Assembly: GCF_023278085.1 (NCBI RefSeq)
Contig: NZ_CP066265.1
Coordinates: 3,006,501 to 3,070,500 of the forward strand
Length of the DNA: 64,000 nt
Direction of reading: 5' to 3'
From: Pseudomonas syringae
GTDB lineage: Bacteria > Pseudomonadota > Gammaproteobacteria > Pseudomonadales > Pseudomonadaceae
Shown here: positions 57,251-64,000 of the stretch, one piece after another
How the letters are laid out: each line of letters opens with the position of its first letter
How positions within the stretch are numbered: the first letter of the stretch is position 1
Position numbers and translations under genes: made by a program
Notes under the pieces: generated by a model
The model's input: only the letters and a program-made list of their open reading frames with translations
Database searches by the model: none
Told to the model about the DNA's origin: nothing

Positions 57251-58495
57251 ATGAATATCCGCTCAGCCAGGTCATATGACCTCCTCACGGCCGCCAAAGA
57301 AAAGCCTGTCATGGAAGACAGACCCACGCGCCCCGTGAACGCTGGCACTAATGACGCACATCCGGATACGCAGGCAAAACTCGACACCTACACCGCCTCC
57401 GACAGCCGCCCCGCCGAGTCGCCGGAAGCGTTTCCGGTCTACACGAGAAGGATGCTTAATCGAAACGCTCAGTCGCTGGAGAGCGGAGCATCCTCTTCGG
57501 ATGCGGCTCTACTGGCCAGTCAAGTACGTGTCAGTCAGGACGATACCAAGGCTCTGCGCGACGAAGTGGCAACTGCAAAAGATAACGCGCCCCGTTCAGA
57601 GCCAGCGGAAAAAGCCAAAGGCAAAGACAAGGTTTCCTCCTCAGAGCCGGTCAAGGTTGCCGAGGTCGTCTCGCATGGGGGAGCCAACGTTGTGCCGGAT
57701 GACATCACCACACCTGCGGCAGCCACGCAGATGATCCAGAATCTGAAAGCGATTGGCGGCGGGACCTTACGCATTCAGATGACGCATGATCAGATTCAGG
57801 ATGCCAGGCAGATGGACAAGCTCAGAGCATTGCTTAATGAAGGGGGCAAACATGGCGTAAAAGTTCAGTTCACTTTTCGTGACAGTGCGAACCAGGGTAG
57901 CGGAAACGTGCTGACGGGAGAAAAATTGAAACAGGCCTCGACCGACATCAGTAACGTGGTCAAAAAGTTCGGCAGTCATACCGGTTTCGTATTGGATACG
58001 TTCAATCAGGGCGGTAAAAGTGCCAGTAAGGACTGGGCCGACATGCAAAGCACACTAATTAAATCGGCACGCGATGCCGGCTATAAAGGAAGTATCGTTG
58101 TCGAGGACAGCAACTGGGGTGGCGGCCTGACCGCTGGCCCGGAAAGCGGGCTGGTCAAGTTTGCCGATCAATTAAAGGCCGCCAATGGCGACGGCAATCC
58201 TGCCTTGATTGGCAGCTCTCATGTGTATGCCAGGGAAAGCGAAGCCTCTTCCCGGCTTGCAAGCCAGATCAAGGCGCTGAAAAATGCTGGCTATAAACTC
58301 CAGATTGGCGAAGTGGGTAATGCCAAATGGCTGGCAGGAAACATGTTCCAGCAAAAGGATGATGCCACTAAAGCCTTGACGGATAATCTGACCGCTCTCA
58401 AAGCGGCCGGAGCGGACATCTTACCCGGGAAGGACCAGTTCCAGGATGGCAAACTTCGCCGCCGGGTCGGATTTTCAAAGTCCGATCAGTACTGA
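57251..58495 (+). CDS. HopAH2-like effector candidate, probably catalytically dead (copy 2)
   Basis: 414 residues from ATG 57251 (AAGGG eight bases upstream). It has the same layout as copy 1: a disordered N-terminus, here with a Lys/Glu/Pro-rich insert about 113-136, and the same barrel. It keeps HVY (His324) and IGEVG (Glu354), but the candidate acid/base is Gln253 (FNQGG for FNEGG) and the Trp of the last strand is Gly393 (LPGKD for LPWKD). Both changes predict loss of glycosidase activity, perhaps with carbohydrate binding kept. Product of tandem duplication followed by divergence. Confidence 0.6.
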   Translation: MNIRSARSYDLLTAAKEKPVMEDRPTRPVNAGTNDAHPDTQAKLDTYTASDSRPAESPEAFPVYTRRMLNRNAQSLESGASSSDAALLASQVRVSQDDTKALRDEVATAKDNAPRSEPAEKAKGKDKVSSSEPVKVAEVVSHGGANVVPDDITTPAAATQMIQNLKAIGGGTLRIQMTHDQIQDARQMDKLRALLNEGGKHGVKVQFTFRDSANQGSGNVLTGEKLKQASTDISNVVKKFGSHTGFVLDTFNQGGKSASKDWADMQSTLIKSARDAGYKGSIVVEDSNWGGGLTAGPESGLVKFADQLKAANGDGNPALIGSSHVYARESEASSRLASQIKALKNAGYKLQIGEVGNAKWLAGNMFQQKDDATKALTDNLTALKAAGADILPGKDQFQDGKLRRRVGFSKSDQY

Positions 58496-58547
58496 TGATT
58501 CCACGCTGCGTGTGACCGTCCGCTCTCCATAACGCACGCTACTGACC

Positions 58548-58567
58548 CTGACCCCGAAAAGGGTCAG
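58548..58567. terminator. Stem-loop after the second HopAH2-like gene
   Basis: CTGACCC / GGGTCAG, 7-bp stem with a six-base loop, between convergent genes, without a strong T run. Weak bidirectional terminator candidate. Confidence 0.5.
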
Positions 58568-58599
58568 GCTTCCTCTATCAGAACTCGATACCTGCGGCG

Positions 58600-60726
58600 T
58601 CACAACGTATAGGCAATGCCCATCTGCACCGTCCGCGGAGCGCCCGGATACGCGTAGACGTTACCAAACGCACCTTCCTCATACTCGGTATTGAAGAGGT
58701 TCTTCAGGTCCAGGTTGAGTTTTACGTGCGAATTGACCTTGTAGTAGGCCAGCAGGTCGAACACGGTGTAGCTGTCCATCGAAAAAGCAACGTTGGCCGT
58801 ACGCCCGGCGCGCTGGTCAACGTAGCGACCGCCAGCCCCCAGACCCAGGCCGCGCAGCACACCGTCCTGAAATTCGTAGACGTTGAGCAGGCTGAAGGTC
58901 TGTTCGGGGATATTCATCAAGCGTGTACCCGAGCGCAGCGCATTGTCCTTGGTCACTTCGGCGTCGACGTAGGCGTAGCTGCCCATCATCTTCCACTCGG
59001 GCGTCAGGTTGCCGACCACGTTGAGGTCCAGGCCACGGCTGCGCACCTCGCCTGCCGCCACACTGAACGTTGAATCGACCGGATCGGTGGTCAGCACGTT
59101 ACGCTTCTCGATCTGGTAGATCGCCGCGTCCACACTCAACTGTCCTTCCAGCGCTTCCCACTTGGTGCCTATCTCGTAGGACTTGCCCTCTTCCGGCTTG
59201 AAGCCGCCACCCAGCCGGCTGGCACCGCTATTGGGTTTGAACGAGCGCGCCGTGTTGGCATACACCGCAACGGTGTCGGTCAGGTCGTAGCTCAGGCCGA
59301 CGCGCGGCGTGACAGCGTTATCGCTGGCAGTCCAGCTGCTGGTGCCTGGCAGAAAGGAATCGTAGTCATGTTCGAAACGCTCAACACGTACGCCGCCCAG
59401 CAATTTCAGGCGTTCGGTCAGCGCCACCTGGTCCTGCACGAAGGCCGCCCAGGTTTTCAGGTTTTCCTTGTCGTGGGTGGTGGTCCGGGTCAGTGCCGGG
59501 CGGGCCTGGCCATAGACCGGGTTGAAGATGTCGATAGGGTACGCACTGACCGCGCCACTGGAGCGCTGGATGATCGACTTGTAGTCGTAGTTTTCGTACT
59601 CGACGCCGGTCAGCAGCGTGTGCTCGAAACCACCCGCCGAGAAATGCCCGGTCAGGTTCAGTTGCACATCGCGGTCGGTCCATTCCAGCTTGCGGTAGTT
59701 GAAGTTACGGCCCAGCGTGCGACCGTCGGCGGCCAGGCCGTTGGCCTCGATCGCGTCGCCTTTGAGGGAGCCATCGAGTATCTGCACGCCACCGCCCAGC
59801 TTCCAGTCTGCATTAAGGTCGTGATCGAAGCGCAGTTGCGCCATGTTGTTGTCATTGTGCAGTTTGCCCACGCTCTTCTCGCCGAAGAAGGTATCGCGTG
59901 ACGCTGTACGGGTCTGGCTGGCATAACGCGTCAGGCCCCGGTCCAGCGGCGCGTTGTTGCGCATGAAGTCACCCTCGAAAGTGATGCGCGTGGCGTCGTT
60001 GACCTGCCAGCTCAACACCGGTGCAACGCCATAACGCTCGGTTTCGACGTGATCACGGAACGTATCACCGCCCTCGCCCACCACATTCAGGCGATAGGCA
60101 AAGCGCCCCTCGTCATCCAGCGGGCCGGAGGCATCCAGTGTCCCGCGCTTCATGCCTTGATCATTGAGCTGGCTGCCCAAGGTAACCGAGGGCTCGGCCA
60201 GCGGCTGTTTGGAGACCACGTTGAAGGTGCCGCCCGGGTCGCCACGGCCATACAGCGTGGTAGCAGGACCGCGCAGCACTTCAAGGCGCTCGATAGTGTT
60301 GGCGTCCGGCATGTTCGGGTAACCACGGTTGATCGGGAAGCCGTTGCGATAGAACTCGCCCGTCGTGAAGCCGCGTACGGTAAAGGTGGTCAGGCCCTGA
60401 CCGCCGAAGTTGTTGGCTCGCCCGACCCCGCCTGCATAATCGAGGGCATCCTGCAGACGCGTGGCGCCGATATCTTCCACCGCGTCGCGAGTCACGATGC
60501 TGACGGACTGCGGGGTTTCATGCAAAGACGTGTCAGTACGTGTGGCGCTGGCGGAGCGCGTGGCCCGATAACCATCGACCGGCCCCTGCGCGCTTTCGGC
60601 ACTGGCGCTGCCTTGAATGTCGATGTTCTGCAACTCTATCGAAGGTTGCGCGGCAGTGACCTGGTCAGCCCAGGCGGCTTGTGAAACAGCTTGAATGACA
60701 CAAAGTGAAACGAGAGTACGACGCAT
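58600..60726 (-). CDS. TonB-dependent siderophore receptor
   Basis: 708 residues from ATG 60726; upstream in-frame extension is promoter DNA. Signal peptide (cleaved near SQAAWA), then a TonB-box/plug region (LHETPQSVSIVTRDAVEDIG, LRGPATTLYGRGDPGGTFNV) and a 22-strand barrel with the family end region (LDLKNLFNTEYEEG ... GAPRTVQMGIAYTL). It resembles hydroxamate-type siderophore receptors (FhuA/FpvA class). No sigma/anti-sigma pair or N-terminal signalling domain is seen. Divergent from the nicotinamidase gene. Confidence 0.9.
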   Translation of the reverse strand: MRRTLVSLCVIQAVSQAAWADQVTAAQPSIELQNIDIQGSASAESAQGPVDGYRATRSASATRTDTSLHETPQSVSIVTRDAVEDIGATRLQDALDYAGGVGRANNFGGQGLTTFTVRGFTTGEFYRNGFPINRGYPNMPDANTIERLEVLRGPATTLYGRGDPGGTFNVVSKQPLAEPSVTLGSQLNDQGMKRGTLDASGPLDDEGRFAYRLNVVGEGGDTFRDHVETERYGVAPVLSWQVNDATRITFEGDFMRNNAPLDRGLTRYASQTRTASRDTFFGEKSVGKLHNDNNMAQLRFDHDLNADWKLGGGVQILDGSLKGDAIEANGLAADGRTLGRNFNYRKLEWTDRDVQLNLTGHFSAGGFEHTLLTGVEYENYDYKSIIQRSSGAVSAYPIDIFNPVYGQARPALTRTTTHDKENLKTWAAFVQDQVALTERLKLLGGVRVERFEHDYDSFLPGTSSWTASDNAVTPRVGLSYDLTDTVAVYANTARSFKPNSGASRLGGGFKPEEGKSYEIGTKWEALEGQLSVDAAIYQIEKRNVLTTDPVDSTFSVAAGEVRSRGLDLNVVGNLTPEWKMMGSYAYVDAEVTKDNALRSGTRLMNIPEQTFSLLNVYEFQDGVLRGLGLGAGGRYVDQRAGRTANVAFSMDSYTVFDLLAYYKVNSHVKLNLDLKNLFNTEYEEGAFGNVYAYPGAPRTVQMGIAYTL

Positions 60727-60799
60727 CGACGTGCAGCCCTTGGCAAGAAACCAGACCTCTTGGGACCTGGCAGGATTTTTTCGCGAATAGTACAGATTC

Positions 60800-60816
60800 G
60801 TATTAACACTTGATAC
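60800..60816. promoter_or_regulatory. Palindromic operator candidate between siderophore receptor and nicotinamidase
   Basis: GTATTAACACTTGATAC: a 7-3-7 palindrome with one mismatch, 74 bases before the receptor ATG. It may be a Fur-type or other repressor site; the match to the Fur consensus (GATAATGATAATCATTATC) is not strong. Confidence 0.35.
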
Positions 60817-60908
60817 AAATTCGCAAAAATACCTTTTACCCTGTCGAACATCTCGCTTAGCAAATACGGGGACAAACAGGCAAACTCTGCCCAACCGAAT
60901 GCCTTCCG

Positions 60909-61568
60909 ATGAGAGAACCGACAATGCCTCTTTCCAAGCAGCCCGCCGACCCTCGCTGCGCCTTGCTGGTGATCGATATGCAATACGACTTCATGCCCGG
61001 CGGCCAGTTGGCGGTATCCGATGGCGATGCATTGCTGCCGCTGATCAATCGTCTGGGGCAGCGTTTCGCCAGGGTGATCATCACTCAGGACTGGCACCCG
61101 GCCGGGCATATTTCGTTTGCCTCCAGTCATGTGCAACGCATGCCGTTCGAGAGCATCAGCCTGCCCTACGGCCCGCAAACCCTATGGCCGGACCACTGCG
61201 TGCAAGGCAGCCATGGCGCGCAGTTGCATGCCGATCTTGACTTGCCTCATGCGCAGTTGATCCTGCGCAAGGGCTGCAATGCGCACATCGACAGCTATTC
61301 GGCGTTTCTGGAAGCAGACCGCACAACCACGACGGGGCTGGCCGGTTACCTGAAAGAGCGTGGCATCGACACGGTGTTCGTGGTTGGCCTGGCGCTGGAT
61401 TTCTGCGTTGCCTGGTCGGCTCAGGATGCGCGCAGTGCCGGTTTCAATACCTGTGTGATCGAAGATGCCTGCCGCGCCATCGACATGAACGGCTCGCTGG
61501 AACAGGCCTGGCGAACGATGCTGAGCGCAGGCGTCGAGCGCGTGAAGAGCTCGGAGTTGCTGGGCTAG
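60909..61568 (+). CDS. pncA: Nicotinamidase/pyrazinamidase (isochorismatase family)
   Basis: 219 residues. Catalytic Asp in LLVIDMQYDFMPGG, metal ligands in ITQDWHPAGHISF, catalytic Lys in LRKGCN, and nucleophile Cys in LDFCVAWSA. Deaminates nicotinamide to nicotinate in NAD salvage. Start is ATG 60909 or 60924 (second Met), the latter with GAGAG upstream. Divergent from the siderophore receptor. Confidence 0.9.
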   Translation: MREPTMPLSKQPADPRCALLVIDMQYDFMPGGQLAVSDGDALLPLINRLGQRFARVIITQDWHPAGHISFASSHVQRMPFESISLPYGPQTLWPDHCVQGSHGAQLHADLDLPHAQLILRKGCNAHIDSYSAFLEADRTTTTGLAGYLKERGIDTVFVVGLALDFCVAWSAQDARSAGFNTCVIEDACRAIDMNGSLEQAWRTMLSAGVERVKSSELLG

Positions 61569-61707
61569 TACGGAATTTCTGTGAATTGCCCCTTACAACG
61601 CCATATACAGTGGTTCAACAGCGAACGACGGCGCGCGATACCTGTCTGAAGCATCGGACTGAGGCCGCCTGGCGGGTCCATTTCATCACTGGCGCTGAGG
61701 ATGTGGT

Positions 61708-62643
61708 ATGGATCACGAAGTAGACGGCAAGACCCCCGGCCTTTCCGCCGAGGAAGAGCGCGAGATTGACGAAAACCAGCCGCCCCGTGCGGCGGTGTTG
61801 CATGAAACCATTCGGATGCAGGGCGACCACGAACTGGAGCGCAGTGTGGCCGCGCTGTGGTGGTCGGCACTGGCTGCAGGCCTGACCATGGGCCTCTCGC
61901 TGATGGCGATGGGGCTGCTGAACTCGCGTCTCGAAGGCATCGCCGGCAGCCATGTAATCAGCAGCCTTGGCTATTCGGCAGGGTTTCTCGCGGTGATTCT
62001 GGCACGCCAGCAGCTGTTCACGGAAAACACCATCACCGCCGTGCTGCCGGTCATGAGCAAGCTGAACCTGGCCAATATCGGGCGGCTGCTTCGTCTGTGG
62101 GGTGTGGTTCTGACCGGCAATCTGGTCGGCACGCTGCTGGTGGCCTACGTCATGCTCAACCTGCCGATTTTCGATAGCAGCACTGACAAGGCGTTTCTGG
62201 AGATTGGCCGCAAGGTCATGGAGAACGACCTCAGCCAGATGTTTTCCAAGGGCATTGTCTCCGGCTGGATGATTGCGACCATGGTCTGGATGATTGCCTC
62301 GATGGAAAACGCCAAGATAGCAATCATCGTGCTCATCACTTACCTGATGGCGCTGGGCGATTTCACTCACATCGTGGTGGGTTCGGCCGAAGTATCCTAT
62401 CTTGTATTCGCGGGTGAGCTGGGCTGGAAGGACTTCTGGTTTGCTTTTGCAGCACCTACGCTGGCAGGCAACATCATTGGTGGCAGTTTTATCTTTGCCC
62501 TGATCAGCCATGCGCAGATTCGTAGCGAGAAGGACACCACAGCCAAAATGGAACGCGACCGCAAAAACAAGGCGGAAAAACGTCGTCTGGAAAAAGAGCA
62601 GACGCTCAAGGACGCGGATTCCGCAGCCCAACAAGAGATATGA
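61708..62643 (+). CDS. Formate/nitrite transporter-family protein (YfdC-like)
   Basis: 311 residues from ATG 61708 with GAGGAT upstream. An acidic cytoplasmic N-terminus of about 45 residues (SAEEEREIDENQPP), six membrane segments of the FNT fold with ARQQLFTENTITAVLPVM, and a highly charged Lys/Arg/Glu C-terminus (about 40 residues). This YfdC-like group is distinct from FocA/NirC and its substrate is not known. It stands alone, downstream of pncA and 86 bases before a two-component system. Confidence 0.85.
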   Translation: MDHEVDGKTPGLSAEEEREIDENQPPRAAVLHETIRMQGDHELERSVAALWWSALAAGLTMGLSLMAMGLLNSRLEGIAGSHVISSLGYSAGFLAVILARQQLFTENTITAVLPVMSKLNLANIGRLLRLWGVVLTGNLVGTLLVAYVMLNLPIFDSSTDKAFLEIGRKVMENDLSQMFSKGIVSGWMIATMVWMIASMENAKIAIIVLITYLMALGDFTHIVVGSAEVSYLVFAGELGWKDFWFAFAAPTLAGNIIGGSFIFALISHAQIRSEKDTTAKMERDRKNKAEKRRLEKEQTLKDADSAAQQEI

Positions 62644-62729
62644 TCCCCGTCATTAAACTTTCTTTCAGGGAACGCGCCGGGTTTTAAAGGCAGAATGACG
62701 CTTTGAACGCACTTATTCAGGCAGGGACC

Positions 62730-63413
62730 ATGACCCGAATTCTGGCTATCGAAGATGATGCCATCACCGCCAAGGAAATCGTCACCGAACTCAGCAGCCA
62801 CGGGCTGGAAGTGGACTGGGTCGACAATGGCCGTGATGGCCTGGCGCGTGCAGTGAGTGGCGATTACGACCTTATTACCCTGGACCGCATGCTGCCGGAG
62901 ATGGATGGTCTGACCATCGTCACCCACCTGCGGGCTCAGGGTATTTCCACCCCCATTCTGATGATCAGCGCCTTGTCCGATGTGGACGAGCGCGTTCGGG
63001 GATTGCGTGCCGGAGGGGATGACTATCTGCCCAAGCCTTTTGCGTCGGACGAAATGGCCGCACGCGTCGAGGTCTTGTTGCGGCGCAGCAACCCGGTCAG
63101 TGCCGCCAAGACGGTGTTGCAGGTTGCCGATCTGGAACTGAACCTGATCACCCGGGAAGCCTGTCGCGGCGGCGAGCCGCTGATCCTGCTGCCCACGGAG
63201 TTCAAACTGCTGGAGTTTCTGATGCGCAACAGTGGGCAGATCATCACGCGAATGATGATCTTCCAGGAAGTCTGGGGCTATCACTTCGATCCGGGCACCA
63301 ACCTGATCGACGTCCACATCGGCCGCCTGCGCAAAAAGATCGACCAACCCGGCACCGCACAGCTTATTCAGACCGTGCGAGGATCCGGCTATGTCATTGC
63401 CGAACCCGTCTAA
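62730..63413 (+). CDS. OmpR-family response regulator
   Basis: 227 residues from ATG 62730 (AGGGA upstream). Receiver domain: IEDDAIT, DLITLDRMLPEM, MISALS, YLPKPFA. Winged helix: LPTEFKLLEFLMRNSGQI, DVHIGRLRKKIDQ, VRGSGYVI. In the phospho-acceptor loop the usual D-V/L-M is LDRML. Overlaps the sensor kinase gene by 23 bases, so they are translated together. Confidence 0.9.
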   Translation: MTRILAIEDDAITAKEIVTELSSHGLEVDWVDNGRDGLARAVSGDYDLITLDRMLPEMDGLTIVTHLRAQGISTPILMISALSDVDERVRGLRAGGDDYLPKPFASDEMAARVEVLLRRSNPVSAAKTVLQVADLELNLITREACRGGEPLILLPTEFKLLEFLMRNSGQIITRMMIFQEVWGYHFDPGTNLIDVHIGRLRKKIDQPGTAQLIQTVRGSGYVIAEPV

Positions 63414-64000
63414 GGGCTGGCGATCGTCTACAAGCCGATTATTGGCGCTGTACAGTTCTCTGTTCGTGGCCTGGAGCGTGATTCTTCTTGGCGTCCTGTA
63501 CTGGGAGGTCACGTCCTACCTGGATACCCTCGCCCGCCAGTCGCTCACCCATCGCCAGCAGTTGTTCTCACGCTTCGAGGGTCAGGGTCTGGTGGACGCC
63601 CTGGCAACCAGCATGACCTTCGATACACGCTCGGTGGATGCCTACGGCCTGTTCGATCAGAACTTCCGCCCGGTGGCCGGCCCCATCACCAGCATCCCGA
63701 AAAACCTGCCGATCGACGGCCAGATTCATGTCCTGAACGACTGCATCGAGTCGGATGATCCGGGGATGCCGCAAGGCAGTTGCGATGCAATCGTCAATCG
63801 CACTCCGGATGGCCGCTGGCTGGTGCTGGTTCGCGAGAATGGTTCATTGTTTGCGGTCAGCACACTGATCCTGCACGCCTTGCTGTGGGGTATCTCGCTG
63901 ACCATTATCCCGGGCGTCGCAGGCTGGCACTTGCTGCGTCGGCGCCCGCTACGGCGCATCAGGGCCATTCAGGCGAGCGCCGAATCGATCATCGAGGGCG
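63391..64000 (+). CDS. Sensor histidine kinase, N-terminal part (cut by window edge)
   Basis: Starts at ATG 63391 with GAGGA eight bases upstream, inside the end of the regulator gene. The visible 203 residues give a membrane segment (LLALYSSLFVAWSVILLGVL), a periplasmic sensor loop of about 110 residues with two cysteines, a second membrane segment (STLILHALLWGISLTIIPGV) and the start of a HAMP domain (RRRPLRRIRAIQASAE). Kinase domain lies beyond the window. Confidence 0.85.
   Translation, partial: MSLPNPSKGWRSSTSRLLALYSSLFVAWSVILLGVLYWEVTSYLDTLARQSLTHRQQLFSRFEGQGLVDALATSMTFDTRSVDAYGLFDQNFRPVAGPITSIPKNLPIDGQIHVLNDCIESDDPGMPQGSCDAIVNRTPDGRWLVLVRENGSLFAVSTLILHALLWGISLTIIPGVAGWHLLRRRPLRRIRAIQASAESIIEG

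Noticed and set aside
60780..60830. Fur box before the siderophore receptor.
   Set aside because: Only a loose match to GATAAT repeats; reported instead as an unassigned palindrome.
62397..63512. A 371-codon minus-strand frame across the transporter and response regulator genes.
   Set aside because: It spans the complement of two well-supported genes and their gap; sequence has no domain.

Overview
The window looks like chromosome of a fluorescent Pseudomonas, most probably the P. syringae complex. The evidence is a GC-rich, densely coded sequence, three chemoreceptor genes with sigma-28-type promoters, many copies of a paired-palindrome repeat typical of P. syringae intergenic DNA, a FAN1-type VRR nuclease, and a tandem pair of genes that resemble the HopAH2 effector candidates. 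I saw no phage, complete insertion sequence, CRISPR array or rRNA.

Layout. 1-4.1 kb: an outer-membrane efflux lipoprotein and a MipA/OmpV protein (cut by the window edge), divergent from an OmpR/EnvZ-type two-component pair. 4.1-10.2 kb: a SulP anion transporter, a MocR-type regulator, a very small membrane peptide, tRNA-Asn and a chemoreceptor. 10.2-16.8 kb: a five-gene operon for phytate use, with a TonB-dependent receptor (broken by one in-frame stop), a two-domain beta-propeller phytase, a TolQ/ExbB-TolR/ExbD motor and TonB, preceded by a good Pho box. 17.4-21.6 kb: a degenerate GGDEF protein with an AraC regulator, facing an LPS/lipid phosphatase operon that ends in an orphan response regulator. 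22-25 kb: a cobalamin riboswitch and a BtuFCD-like ABC importer. 25.2-27.2 kb: rlhA, frameshifted by a 4-base tandem duplication. 28.2-31.4 kb: nirBD with a sigma-54 promoter and a terminator in its leader. 31.5-33.7 kb: a secreted alpha/beta hydrolase and a divergent LysR. 33.7-37.5 kb: a compact pstSCAB without phoU. 38-41 kb: two small secreted proteins, FAN1 and a nucleoside deoxyribosyltransferase. 41-46.3 kb: LysR/AbrB transporter, a mannose-isomerase-like enzyme and a second chemoreceptor. 46.4-53.3 kb: a glucarate locus (glycerate kinase, FadR-type regulator, transporter, glucarate dehydratase), DUF1345 protein and a 2-hydroxyacid dehydrogenase. 53.4-55 kb: a third chemoreceptor. 55.6-58.5 kb: the AT-richer HopAH2-like pair. 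58.6-64 kb: a siderophore receptor, nicotinamidase, a formate/nitrite-family transporter and a two-component system cut by the right edge.

Themes. Phosphate scavenging appears twice (the phytate operon and pstSCAB, each with a Pho-box-like site starting about 74 bases before its start codon). Nitrogen assimilation (nirBD), plant-derived sugar acids (glucarate), iron/cobalamin uptake and chemotaxis fit a plant-associated lifestyle. The two most informative oddities are the apparently dedicated, Pho-boxed phytate uptake operon whose receptor carries a premature stop, and the HopAH2-like pair, in which the second copy has lost two residues that look catalytic in the first.
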